Shown here one piece after another: positions 27,681 to 36,289 of a stretch of 50,897 bases of DNA. Source of the DNA: Rickettsia typhi (GTDB lineage: Bacteria > Pseudomonadota > Alphaproteobacteria > Rickettsiales > Rickettsiaceae); the NCBI GenBank assembly GCA_945865485.1, contig CAMBEC010000011.1, positions 1 to 50,897 on the forward strand, given 5' to 3'. Under the pieces are notes generated by a model. That model saw only the letters and a list, made by a program, of their open reading frames with translations, was not told the origin of the DNA and did not search any database. A program made the translations under genes and the position numbers. The first letter of the stretch is position 1, and every line of letters starts with the position of its first letter.

Positions 27681-28318
27681 CATATTGCGACTACTCTAAC
27701 CAAGAAAAATACCCTTTTGAATTACCAGAATTACCATATGAAAAGGATGCATTCTCTCCTGATTTTTCTTCTGAAACGTTTGATTACCACCATGGCAAAC
27801 ATCATAATGCTTATGTGACTAATTTGAATAATTTGCTTAAGGATAATAAGGAGTTTACAGAAATTGACCTTGAGCAAATTATTGCTAAGTCTAGTAATTC
27901 TAACGCAGCAATTTTTAACAACGCAGCCCAGATTTGGAATCACACATTTTTTTGGCATTCAATTAAACCTGGTGGTGGTGGAAAACCTCATGGAAATATA
28001 GCTGAGCTAATAAAAACTAGCTTTGGTTCATATGACAACTTCGTTACGGAATTCAAACAAGCTGCCGTATCTCAATTTGGTAGTGGATGGGCTTGGCTAG
28101 TCTATAATGCAAAAGATAAGAAACTTCAGATTATCAAGACAGCAAATGCAGAGACTCCCTTAACGCAAGGCTTAGATCCTTTGATTGCTTGTGATGTATG
28201 GGAACATGCTTACTATATTGATTACAGAAATAAACGCCCAGATTATGTGTCTATTTTTATTGAAAAAATGATAAATTGGGACTTTGCTGAAATGCACTTG
28301 AACCGAGCAAGGCAATAG
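27677..28318 (+). CDS. sodB: Superoxide dismutase [Fe], SodB type
   Basis: Converts superoxide to hydrogen peroxide and oxygen. The metal ligands are all visible: H38 in [12 protein letters not shown], the His of NHTFFWHS, and the Asp and His of [25 protein letters not shown] with a glutamine before WNH is typical of the iron form, but metal choice cannot be proven. The 11-residue extension before FELPELPY is not part of the usual start. It is translationally coupled to nagZ. Confidence 0.93.
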   Translation: MTYCDYSNQEKYPFELPELPYEKDAFSPDFSSETFDYHHGKHHNAYVTNLNNLLKDNKEFTEIDLEQIIAKSSNSNAAIFNNAAQIWNHTFFWHSIKPGGGGKPHGNIAELIKTSFGSYDNFVTEFKQAAVSQFGSGWAWLVYNAKDKKLQIIKTANAETPLTQGLDPLIACDVWEHAYYIDYRNKRPDYVSIFIEKMINWDFAEMHLNRARQ

Positions 28319-28324
28319 CATAAT

Positions 28325-28515
28325 TTCGGCACCGTCACCCTAGGCTTGATACAGGATTTCATGATGTTAAAAAAAAGAAGATCCCGAATCAAGTTCGGGA
28401 TAACTGCTTAGCTATTCTTAACAAGGTCATCCTGAATTTATTTTAGGATCTCAGGCAACGAAGAAGATGCCAGACCGAAGACATGGAGAAGCACTTCAAG
28501 CTCAGCATGACAGTG
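28325..28515. repeat. Palindromic-repeat copies after sodB
   Basis: Diverged units of the intergenic repeat family: GATCCCGAATC...GTTCGGGAT inverted pairs, then GTCATCCTGAATT...AGGATCTCAGGC and a GCTCAGCATGAC end. The paired arms are still recognisable and would fold in RNA. No gene is present. Confidence 0.6.
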
Positions 28516-28567
28516 TATAAGCTTTGCGACTTGTTATTTACGCTTAATAAATATTGAGATTATATAA

Positions 28568-29074
28568 ATGGAAAATTATTCTGTTCTATTTCGGCAATTA
28601 CATGAATTTCTGCCTCAATTCATTTCGGGGCTTATTGCTATTGTTCCGTTTTTTATACTTTGGCTAATTACAAAACCGATATTTAATAAAATTATCGCTA
28701 GATCAAAAGTATCCTCCAAGAATTCAGCCATAGTTTATTTAGGTAAGTCTGTCAGCATAGCAATTTGGATTACTGCCCTACTCACAGTTCTCGGCACTTG
28801 GGGTGTCGATATCAGTGCTTTGGTTGCTGGCCTTGGTTTAACAGGATTCGCTATTGGTTATGCTTTGAAGGATGTATTAGTAAATAGTATAGCTGGAATA
28901 ATGATAATATTTTATAAAACTGTGGAAATTAACTCGCACGTATCTGTACTTGGTGTTGAAGGAACTATTGTCGATATAGACCTCAGATATATCACTATCC
29001 AAGATGATAAAGCAAAACACTTAATTCCAAATTCATGTTTATTAGCAGAAAAAATTACTATATTTAATAAGTAG
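28568..29074 (+). CDS. Short MscS-family mechanosensitive channel
   Basis: A 168-residue membrane protein. It has two N-terminal helices and then the MscS pore helix with its Gly/Ala-packing pattern, ALVAGLGLTGFAIGYALKDVLVNSIAGIMIIF (residues about 84-115), followed by the start of the beta domain (VLGVEGTIVDIDLRYITIQDD...LIPNS). It stops soon after this, so the lower alpha/beta vestibule of MscS (286 aa in E. coli) is missing. Family members of this minimal size exist, so truncation is not certain. It would relieve osmotic pressure. Flanked on both sides by repeat elements. Confidence 0.8.
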   Translation: MENYSVLFRQLHEFLPQFISGLIAIVPFFILWLITKPIFNKIIARSKVSSKNSAIVYLGKSVSIAIWITALLTVLGTWGVDISALVAGLGLTGFAIGYALKDVLVNSIAGIMIIFYKTVEINSHVSVLGVEGTIVDIDLRYITIQDDKAKHLIPNSCLLAEKITIFNK

Positions 29075-29111
29075 ATAGAAAATTATAACGATCTAGTTAT
29101 CTATAATATTT

Positions 29112-29428
29112 GTCATCCCGGGCTTGATCCGGGATCTTCTTTTGTCTCATGAGATCCTGAAACGAGTTCAGTATGACAGTGTATGACAGTATTGTCATCA
29201 CCGACTTGTGTTACCGAAAACACCGTCATGCCAGACTCGATCCGGCATCTTCTTTCTATCTGATGAGATCCTGAATCAAGTTCAGGATGACAGTGTATGA
29301 CGTTATTCTTAGTCATCACCGACTTGTGTTACCAAAAACACCGTCATGCCGGACTCGATCCGGCATCTTCTTTCTATCTGATGAGATCCTGAGTCAAGTT
29401 CAGGATGACAGTGTATGACAGTATTCTT
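29112..29428. repeat. Tandem array of about 118-bp palindromic-repeat units
   Basis: Three units start at about 29112, 29225 and 29343 (spacings 113 and 118 bp). Each has a head hairpin (GATGCCGG-type arms around CTCGATCCGG), the middle GAGATCCTGA, a second hairpin (TCCTGA...TCAGGA) and the linker ATCACCGACTTGTGTTACC. The two later units differ at only a few positions. It lies between mscS and flgE. A translation of it gives the spurious HPELDSGSH-type peptide often annotated by mistake. Confidence 0.8.
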
Positions 29429-29437
29429 ATTTGATAT

Positions 29438-29483
29438 AAAAAAAGCCGGGTTGAAAGCTTTAATTAAGCTTATCAAACCCGGC
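29438..29483 (-). terminator. Rho-independent terminator of flgE
   Basis: GC-rich inverted repeat GCCGGGTT (29445-29452) / AACCCGGC (29476-29483), extended by AAGCTT pairing, followed on the minus strand by a run of seven T residues. It lies 24 bp after the flgE stop. This is the clearest intrinsic terminator in the window. Confidence 0.85.
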
Positions 29484-29506
29484 AAAATAACTTTCTTTCC
29501 TAACCT

Positions 29507-32500
29507 CTATCTACCAAGTTCAGACAGAATGTTTTTAAAGTTCTCGTTATCAATAGCAGCAACTCTTGCATTTGCACGGATTGTGTTACTCAGCTCTTGA
29601 ACTTTTAGCAATTCCTCTGTGGTATCAACGTTTGATGCTTCAAGCACTCCGCCAAGAGTTCTCCCCGCGCCACCAATACCAGCTTCTTTAAGAAGAAGCT
29701 CACCAGATTCACGGCTAACGTCAAATGTACCGTTACTGCCAGCAACAAGACCGTTTACGTTAGCAAATATAGCCAGTGGCACTTTATAAAGTTTTCTAGT
29801 TTCACCAGTACTGAATGTTCCAATAATGTAGCCTTCTGGACTGATTTCTAGCTTCGTTAAAGTTCCAGCTCCTTGACCATCACCTTGAATAATTTCAACG
29901 TTATTTGGGTTTTTAGTCTGACTAACAGTTCCGGAAGTAATTTCACTTAAGGCGTTCTCCCAGTCAATAGTAATACTCCCAGATGCACTACCGTTATTAT
30001 GCTGAACGTCAATTGCTTCTTCAAAACCCTCTGGAATACCTTTTAGTGTGCCATCTGTCTCAAATTCAATTATGCCTTGTCTAATTAAGCCATTAGTATC
30101 CGCCAATACATTACTAACTTCAAATACACCATTTTTATCTTTTTTAGATGTAAGTTCAATTGCCCACTTATTGTTATCAAGCTTGGCAAAATATAACAAT
30201 AAAGTATATGAAGACCCAAGGCTGTCATATACAGTGATTGGAACTGAATATGTTTGTGAACTTGGAAAATTAGCAAGACTATTAACCGCAGCACTCAAGT
30301 TCTTATCAGGATTGGTTGGATCATATGTTTCATCATAAGTCACTTTCTCCGGGTTAATAGAGAAATACTTCATTAATTGTGAGCCGTTTTCAACTCTAAG
30401 ACCCAACGAAGGAGCTGCGTATGGAGCAAAAGCAGTAGCATTAGCCACTACCACCGGTCCTACTGCAGCTTGAGTTTCAAAGCTTATAGTACCTGCAGCA
30501 AGATTAACATTTGTAATTTTATATGGAACATTATTGGCTATAGTAATATTATTAATTACTAGCGGTGGAACTATACCAGTAAATGTAATATTTTCGTCAA
30601 CTTTATAGGTATGATTAGTACCTATATGATAGTTCACTATGCTTGATAAGTTTGTAGTATCAAAAATATTAGTATTGAATGTACCAGTTAGAGGAAGAGG
30701 AAGACCACCGACGGCTGTTCCCACTTTGTGGAAAGAAACGCCTACCGCGGCTGGATAAGCTACCCCAGCCACAACATCCAAAGCCGTAATCTCAAATGTA
30801 TTCGGAGCTGCTTGCACTTTGACTCGATAATACCCAGCTGATAGCACTATATCATCACCACCAGCTGTGTGGTAAGTTCCACCTTCAACATATATTACAT
30901 CATTTACAACTAAATTATGAGCACCACCAGTAGTTATAGTAATATTATTTGGTCCACCACCATTACCAGCAACAGCAGTTATGTTCCCAGCCAGTGTTGG
31001 CGAAGTTTGACCAGGAATCTTTTGCCAAGAAGCAGCCGCTGGAGCAAGAGCCGGAGCAGCGTTTGCAGGTGGGAATATTGATCCATCATGGATCAGACCA
31101 ATTGTAAAACCATTTGGATTAATTGCGCCAACCGAATACACCCCATTTGGAACTAGTGCGTTACCTAATCCAGTAATAGTAACAAAGTCACCAGCTACCA
31201 GCGTGTGGCCTGGCGCACTAATAAAACAAGTAGCTCTTCCAACTTCTGAAGCATTAGGATTTATTGTCGCCCTAGTAATAGCATTAATTCCAAGCGAACT
31301 AGCTGTTACATTAAGAGATGAGGTAGAAAGTAGCGAAGTGATTTTTAGATCCTTGCCTTCAATTGTTGCTTTGAGAGAATATACATCTTGATCTGCATTT
31401 ACCGCATCTCTAAGAGTACCAAGACTATTAAAACGCACGACTCCTCCTGCAGCTTGAGCAAGATCTGTAAGGCCTAGCTCCTCAACTATGCTTCCTCCAC
31501 CAACGTTAGCAAACTGTATAGCACTGTTTGGTTTTGTTGGAGCAATATACAATCTTCCTAGACTGTCCACCGTGGCTTTTAAAGAACTAATTCTGTCAAT
31601 AGCAGCAGCCAAACTCTGGATTGTATTAAATGTCTTGTTAGCTACACTTGGAGATCCTTGCACCGCTGAAAACAAATATTGCTGGCCGTCTACGGTAATC
31701 CTTAATTGATGACCAACTGCAAGCTGCCCAGGACCCGGAACAGGCGGAAATGTAAATTTTGCACTTGGACCTGTTGCACCAAAAATTGTACTATTTGTTG
31801 CATTGTCTGGCCTCCTGCCAAGAACCATACCACCAAATTCTAGTGTTCTTAGAACACCATCACTAGATGTAAAATTAAATTCATCACCAAGTGACAAACT
31901 TGAACTACCTAATTTTTCTGGAAATAATATATCGTCAATTTTTTTACCAGTATTTAAACCACTACGATTCAATATAGCATCAGGACCGCCTCCTCTTAAC
32001 GCTTCTTGATCTGCATTAAGGTTCATCGCAATTGAAACAACAGTCGTTGCCACAGGAGAACCTTTTGTATTGGCAAAATTCACCGCTTCTAGGCTTTCAA
32101 GCAAAGATGCACCTTGTGGTAAATTTTCATCATTATCTAATTTCCAGGCTCTTAATAGTTGATCTGCACCATTTTTCCAAAAGCCAAGCTCATCTTGTCT
32201 AAAATCCCCTCTTCTGGTAAATTTTGCAGGGCCAGTAGTAGTCTCAGATACCACAAGCAGACCATCACCGTCGATTGCCATGTCCGATACTATACCAGTG
32301 TTTATTATTTTACCTTGCACATCGTTTGTTGATCTTGTCTTACTATTAACATAAGATACACCGCCTGCGCTTGTACCCACAAAAGAGTTAATGAATAAAT
32401 TTTCTCTCTTTTTGTGACCCCAAGCTTCCTTTGCACCAACGTTACTTGCAAGCGTCTCATTTGACCTGCTGAACATTGTTACTGTGGTTCCTTTCGACAT
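29507..32500 (-). CDS. flgE: Very large flagellar hook protein FlgE-like
   Basis: A 997-residue hook-type protein. The D1-type segment GIVSDMAIDGDGLLVVSE (about residues 69-86) and TRRGDF match hook and basal-body proteins; at the C-terminus, GVLEASNVDTTEELLKVQ and the terminal helix match the Flg_bbr_C D0 domain. The N-terminal helix is divergent, with no clear GYK motif. The length is more than double that of enteric FlgE (about 400 aa). The extra part (about 200-700) includes three segments at about 430-470, 525-575 and 625-690 with a GHTLVAGDFVTITG...GVYSV...FTIG pattern resembling E1_FCCH-type small beta domains. The GGAG ribosome-binding site is well placed. No other flagellar gene lies in the window. 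Confidence 0.8.
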   Translation of the reverse strand: MSKGTTVTMFSRSNETLASNVGAKEAWGHKKRENLFINSFVGTSAGGVSYVNSKTRSTNDVQGKIINTGIVSDMAIDGDGLLVVSETTTGPAKFTRRGDFRQDELGFWKNGADQLLRAWKLDNDENLPQGASLLESLEAVNFANTKGSPVATTVVSIAMNLNADQEALRGGGPDAILNRSGLNTGKKIDDILFPEKLGSSSLSLGDEFNFTSSDGVLRTLEFGGMVLGRRPDNATNSTIFGATGPSAKFTFPPVPGPGQLAVGHQLRITVDGQQYLFSAVQGSPSVANKTFNTIQSLAAAIDRISSLKATVDSLGRLYIAPTKPNSAIQFANVGGGSIVEELGLTDLAQAAGGVVRFNSLGTLRDAVNADQDVYSLKATIEGKDLKITSLLSTSSLNVTASSLGINAITRATINPNASEVGRATCFISAPGHTLVAGDFVTITGLGNALVPNGVYSVGAINPNGFTIGLIHDGSIFPPANAAPALAPAAASWQKIPGQTSPTLAGNITAVAGNGGGPNNITITTGGAHNLVVNDVIYVEGGTYHTAGGDDIVLSAGYYRVKVQAAPNTFEITALDVVAGVAYPAAVGVSFHKVGTAVGGLPLPLTGTFNTNIFDTTNLSSIVNYHIGTNHTYKVDENITFTGIVPPLVINNITIANNVPYKITNVNLAAGTISFETQAAVGPVVVANATAFAPYAAPSLGLRVENGSQLMKYFSINPEKVTYDETYDPTNPDKNLSAAVNSLANFPSSQTYSVPITVYDSLGSSYTLLLYFAKLDNNKWAIELTSKKDKNGVFEVSNVLADTNGLIRQGIIEFETDGTLKGIPEGFEEAIDVQHNNGSASGSITIDWENALSEITSGTVSQTKNPNNVEIIQGDGQGAGTLTKLEISPEGYIIGTFSTGETRKLYKVPLAIFANVNGLVAGSNGTFDVSRESGELLLKEAGIGGAGRTLGGVLEASNVDTTEELLKVQELSNTIRANARVAAIDNENFKNILSELGR

Positions 32501-32550
32501 TTTATTTTCTCCAAAAAATTATTTAAAATATTGCCTTATGGTGCTATAGG

Positions 32551-32566
32551 TGCATAAAGCGTGCCA
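32551..32566 (-). promoter_or_regulatory. Sigma-54-like (-24/-12) promoter of flgE
   Basis: On the minus strand the sequence TGGCACG-CTTT-ATGCA fits the sigma-54 consensus TGGCAC-N5-TTGC at all but one position, with the required 10 bases between GG and GC. The predicted start would be about 40 nt before the flgE ATG. Beside it, 32562-32583 is a near-perfect 22-bp palindrome (TGCCAA...TTGGCA). Sigma-54 control of hook genes is known in other alphaproteobacteria; rpoN is not in this window. Confidence 0.45.
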
Positions 32567-32626
32567 AAAAATATTTCTTGGCAAAAAAAGTTTTTATTAT
32601 AGTTATATAACTAATCTTAAAACTAC

Positions 32627-33024
32627 TGTCATCCTGGCTCAAAGTAATGTTATCCCTGGCTTGATCTCTTTCGTTGCCTGAGATGCTGAGTCAAGTTCAG
32701 CATGACAGATTACTACTTGGTCATCCCGGACTTGATCCTGGATCTTTCTTTTGTACCTGAGATGCTGAATCAAGTTCAGCATGACAGATTACTACTTAGT
32801 CATCCCGGACTTGATCCGGGATCTTCTTTCTTTGCCTGAGATGCTGAATCAAGTTCAGCATGACAGATTACTACTTGGTCATCCCGGACTTGATCCGGGA
32901 TCTTATTTCGTTGCCTAAGATGCTGAATCAAGTTCAGCATGACAAATTACTACTTGGTCATCCCGGACTTGATCCGGAATCTTTCTTTTGTGCCTGAGAT
33001 CATGAATCAAGTTCAGCATGACAT
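32627..33024. repeat. Tandem array of 79-bp palindromic units between flgE and gltX
   Basis: Five units. The last four start exactly 79 bp apart (TCATCCCGG at 32721, 32800, 32879 and 32958), with a diverged first copy. Each unit contains two hairpins: TCCCGGA-CTTGA-TCCGGGA and GCTGAA-TCAAG-TTCAGC, separated by about 22 bp. The array sits in the divergent promoter region of flgE and gltX. Similar GTCATCCCGGACTTGATCC sequences occur in many alphaproteobacteria. Confidence 0.85.
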
Positions 33025-33151
33025 TAGGGCACGTCTTCGATCTATAGGCCGAAGGCGCGTATCCAGCTCACATTAGGATGAAACTCATACTATTCTTGCG
33101 AGTTTTTAAGATATATGATAGCATCCGCTTTTTCAACGATCAATTTTTATT

Positions 33152-34480
33152 ATGACAAAAGTAATTACTCGCTTTGCCCCTTCTCCTACTGGTAAACTTC
33201 ATATTGGCAACGTAAGGACCGCTCTAATAAATTGGTTATATGCGAAAAAGCATGGTGGAGAATTCATACTACGCATGGATGACACAGACCTAATACGCTC
33301 TCGCAAGGAATATCAAATAGCAATCGAAGAAGACCTAAAATGGCTAGGATTAACCTGGGACAGAACGTTTAATCAACTTGCGCGAGCTGATAAATACGCC
33401 ACAACCAAGCTTGAGTTGATTAAAAAACATAGACTATACCCATGTTACGAGACGCCAGAAGAGCTGGATATAAAAAGAAAATTCCAATTATCAAGCGGCA
33501 AACCTCCAATGTACGATCGCTCAGCATTAAAGCTAAGTGAAGCACAAATTGCAACGTACGAACAACAAGGCAGAAAACCGCATTACCGCTTCTTAATTAA
33601 TGACACTGACATAGTTTGGCAAGATATGATCAAAGGGGAAATTAAATACCACGGATCAAAACTAAGTGACCCAGTAATTATTCGCGCCGATGAGAGCATG
33701 ACTTATATGCTTTGCTCTACTATAGATGATATAGACTATAATATATCACATGTAATAAGGGGTGAAGATCACGTTAGCAATACCGCAATTCAAATTCAAA
33801 TGTTTGAAGCTTTAGGAGCTGCGCCACCATCTTTTGGCCACTTAAGCCTTGTTAAATCTAAAGAGGATAAAATCTCTAAACGCGAGGGGGGCTATGATGT
33901 TGCAGCCATAAGAGAGGAACAAAATATAGAAGCTATGGCAATTAATAGCTTTTTGGCATTAATCGGAACATCTAATCCAGTTAATATAAGCAAAAATCTA
34001 GCTGAATTGGTTGAGAAGTTTGATATCACTACATACTCAAAAAGCCCAACAACATATATGCCAGAGGAACTAGAGCACCTCAATCATAAGCTTGTCATTA
34101 CCTTGGAGTTCAATGACATAAAGGCTTATCTACAAAAAAATGATTTAAATAAAGTTGATGAAAATTTTTGGCTCGCAATCAGGCCAAATTTGCAAAAACT
34201 TTCTGAAATAAAAGAATGGTGGCAGATATGCCATGCCCCAACTAAGGTTCAAGACCTTGATCAAGCATTACTTAAGATTGCGGCAAACACGCTCCCTGAG
34301 ATAATAAACGAATCTACCTGGTCTGATTGGACAAAAATTATTTCACAAAATAGTGGCAAAAAGGGAAAGGATTTGTATATGCCTCTGCGTCTTGCCCTTA
34401 CAGGTAAGACTAGTGGCCCAGAACTAAAAACCATACTACCGCTTTTAAGTAGAGATGAGATATTATCACGTCTAAAATGA
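33152..34480 (+). CDS. gltX: Glutamyl-tRNA synthetase
   Basis: Class I synthetase charging tRNA with glutamate. [13 protein letters not shown] (HIGH motif, residues 8-20), RMDDTD for glutamate and ATP binding, and [11 protein letters not shown] (KMSKS motif) are all present. At 442 aa it is the short alphaproteobacterial form. Rickettsiales usually carry two gltX paralogues, one able to mischarge tRNA-Gln for amidation by GatCAB; whether this is that one cannot be told from the window. Confidence 0.93.
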   Translation: MTKVITRFAPSPTGKLHIGNVRTALINWLYAKKHGGEFILRMDDTDLIRSRKEYQIAIEEDLKWLGLTWDRTFNQLARADKYATTKLELIKKHRLYPCYETPEELDIKRKFQLSSGKPPMYDRSALKLSEAQIATYEQQGRKPHYRFLINDTDIVWQDMIKGEIKYHGSKLSDPVIIRADESMTYMLCSTIDDIDYNISHVIRGEDHVSNTAIQIQMFEALGAAPPSFGHLSLVKSKEDKISKREGGYDVAAIREEQNIEAMAINSFLALIGTSNPVNISKNLAELVEKFDITTYSKSPTTYMPEELEHLNHKLVITLEFNDIKAYLQKNDLNKVDENFWLAIRPNLQKLSEIKEWWQICHAPTKVQDLDQALLKIAANTLPEIINESTWSDWTKIISQNSGKKGKDLYMPLRLALTGKTSGPELKTILPLLSRDEILSRLK

Positions 34481-34519
34481 AGTAAGCCATTATACTGGAA
34501 AAACACCTTGCCCTTAAAA

Positions 34520-34715
34520 ACGCCGTCATACACCATCGTACCGTTACCCATTGGTTGACTATGGATCTCAAGCAACAGAAGATGATCCTGAAATAAGTTC
34601 AGGATGACGGATTACGACGATTTTGTCATCTCGGACTTAAAAACACGGTCATACCGGACTTGATGCGGTATCTTCTTTTGCTACCCGAGACCATAAAAAC
34701 AAGTTCATGATCACT
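34520..34715. repeat. Palindromic-repeat remnants after gltX
   Basis: Degenerate units of the same repeat family: ATCCTGAAATAAGTTCAGGAT forms a hairpin at about 34584-34606, and CATACCGGACTTGATGCGGTAT another at about 34650-34672. They separate gltX from the convergent tRNA-Ile gene. Confidence 0.6.
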
Positions 34716-34766
34716 TTTTCTGGGGAATGTTATATAGTTAATGGGATTTAGTAGGTACTATAAGAA

Positions 34767-34843
<77 letters not shown>

Positions 34844-34858
34844 ATTCCTAGAGCGCGA

Positions 34859-34887
34859 ATTTTATTATATTAGAACAAATTAGTCAA
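34859..34887 (-). promoter_or_regulatory. Promoter of tRNA-Ile
   Basis: Minus strand: TTGACT, a 17-nt spacer, then TAAAAT, ending 16 bp before the mature tRNA 5' end. The layout is the same as that of the tRNA-Ala promoter at 48042-48070. Confidence 0.6.
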
Positions 34888-35016
34888 GGGTAAATACAAG
34901 CATTTGAGGTTAAATTCGAATCATAAACGGCATATTTGATTACTTAAATGAAAATATACGTATAATTATAGAAAAAACAGCTATGAATATGTTTAAAAAT
35001 AAAATATAATAACCAG

Positions 35017-35039
35017 CTAATATTAAGGTTTAATATTAG
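35017..35039 (+). promoter_or_regulatory. Hairpin in the cspA 5' leader
   Basis: Perfect 10-bp stem, CTAATATTAA / TTAATATTAG, with a 3-nt loop, ending 26 bp before the cspA ATG and just upstream of the ribosome-binding site (TTAGGTAA). Its all-AU helix would melt easily, which would suit temperature-dependent translation. That role is inference. Confidence 0.45.
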
Positions 35040-35065
35040 AATTCAAAAATTTAGGTAAATATATT

Positions 35066-35269
35066 ATGCAAACAGGAACAGTAAAATGGTTTAACGCTAG
35101 CAAAGGTTATGGCTTCATTGAACCTAGCGACAAATCAAAAGATGTTTTTCTTCACATCTCAGCTGTAGAGCAATCTGGATTAAGAGATTTAAGCGATGGT
35201 CAAAAAATCAGCTTTAACACTGAATCTCAAAATGGCAAAATCTCAGCCGTTGATATTAAATTAATGTAA
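35066..35269 (+). CDS. cspA: Cold-shock protein, CspA family
   Basis: A 67-residue OB-fold nucleic-acid chaperone. [20 protein letters not shown] gives RNP1 (KGYGFI) and [11 protein letters not shown] gives RNP2 (DVFLH). These proteins bind single-stranded RNA and DNA and keep mRNA unfolded in the cold. Complete, normal length, monocistronic, with a hairpin on each side. Confidence 0.95.
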   Translation: MQTGTVKWFNASKGYGFIEPSDKSKDVFLHISAVEQSGLRDLSDGQKISFNTESQNGKISAVDIKLM

Positions 35270-35278
35270 TATCAATAT

Positions 35279-35318
35279 CTAAGAAGAATATACCGTTAAT
35301 TCGGCATATTCTTCTTAG
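35279..35318. terminator. Bidirectional hairpin between cspA and the aldolase-like gene
   Basis: Long inverted repeat CTAAGAAGAATAT-a-CCG-ttaatt-CGG-c-ATATTCTTCTTAG: 16 base pairs with one mismatch and a 6-nt loop, starting 10 bp after the cspA stop and ending just before the stop of the convergent gene at 35322. It could terminate both transcripts. Confidence 0.7.
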
Positions 35319-35321
35319 TAG

Positions 35322-36020
35322 CTAAAAACTTAGACACCTTACCCACGCTTCCCAATCCCTTTCTCCTAGATTTTTTTCAAACGAAAGAACATCTTGGCAA
35401 GTTTGCTTACAAATATCATGACTTGGAATAATTAGTTCAGAATTACAAGAAAGCGCAGCAATTTGAGTTTTGCAAGCAAGCTCTAGATGATAGCAATAAA
35501 ACAAAGCCTCTTGAATTGTCTCGCCGCAGGTAATAAATCCATGATTACGAAGAAACATAATCTTCTTATCCGCAAGATCCAGAACCATTGGATCACCATG
35601 CTTTGAATCATCAAGCGCAAGCGCATTGTAAGTATGATAACTTACGCCTTCATAAAAATGTAATGCCCATTGACTGATTGGTAGCAAACCTTTTTTCATA
35701 GCAGATACTGCAACGGTTGCTATGGTATGTAGATGAAAAATGGAGTTAAGCTCATCTCTATTTCGGTAAATAGTACCGTGAATTACATATCCTGTTTTAT
35801 TATATTGCTTCTCTTTTCCTTCAATAATTTCACCATTCAAAGAAACTTTTAATAGACTAGAAGGCGTTACTTCATCAAAACGATAACCAAAAGGGTATAT
35901 ATAATAGTAGTCAGCTCCTTTTGGCCTTGCGGATAAATGAGTATATGTATGATCATCCATCCCAAGCTTTGCAATTATCCTGTAAGCATACGCTAGATCT
36001 TCTTTTATTTTAGTATCCAT
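35322..36020 (-). CDS. Class II aldolase/adducin-family protein
   Basis: About 232 residues of the class II aldolase fold. HLHT (H96 and H98 counted from ATG 36020) and a later RNHG histidine match the zinc ligands of fuculose- or ribulose-phosphate aldolases. The N-terminal [12 protein letters not shown] segment also fits. Substrate unknown; members include sugar-phosphate aldolases and epimerases. The frame runs on to 36110, but those codons read through an inverted-repeat element, so the ATG at 36020 (MDTKIKED) is taken as the start, with AAGAAG upstream as a weak ribosome-binding site. Confidence 0.8.
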   Translation of the reverse strand: MDTKIKEDLAYAYRIIAKLGMDDHTYTHLSARPKGADYYYIYPFGYRFDEVTPSSLLKVSLNGEIIEGKEKQYNKTGYVIHGTIYRNRDELNSIFHLHTIATVAVSAMKKGLLPISQWALHFYEGVSYHTYNALALDDSKHGDPMVLDLADKKIMFLRNHGFITCGETIQEALFYCYHLELACKTQIAALSCNSELIIPSHDICKQTCQDVLSFEKNLGERDWEAWVRCLSF

Positions 36021-36031
36021 ATTATAGCTTC

Positions 36032-36135
36032 TTAACTGAATTAGGTGAGTTAATTTTAGGCAAGCCTGCGCAGAGTATATAAAATACGTGAGCACAAGCG
36101 AGTCTTGCAAAATTAACTCACCTAATTCAAGTTAA
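36032..36135. repeat. Long inverted-repeat element upstream of the aldolase-like gene
   Basis: Arms of about 26 bp (TTAACTGAATTAGGTGAGTT... at 36032-36057 and its complement at about 36109-36135, with one inserted base) enclose about 50 bp, with inner GCAAG/CTTGC pairing as well. The whole 104-bp unit could fold as one long hairpin. It looks like a miniature palindromic element, unrelated in sequence to the 79-bp and 118-bp families, and it overlaps an in-frame extension of the neighbouring gene. Confidence 0.7.
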
Positions 36136-36289
36136 TTTGCTACAGTCATTTACATGGCACAGTTAACAAAGTTAGTATAATGGGGTAATTTATGGGCATT
36201 TTCGCCTGCAAAACCGGAATGTATTCAATAAATACAAAACTAGGCTTTGAGAACGAAAATAACACGTAAATTGACCATTAGACTAACTT

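Noticed and set aside
28568-29074. MscS gene as a pseudogene
   Set aside because: The frame is clean and natural short MscS-family members of this type exist; truncation alone is not enough.
29113-29319. 68-codon minus-strand frame with HPELDSGSH-like peptides
   Set aside because: It is a translation of the palindromic repeat array, a well-known source of false gene calls.
32627-33024. CRISPR array
   Set aside because: Units are 79 bp, contiguous, each with two hairpins and no unique spacers; no cas genes nearby.
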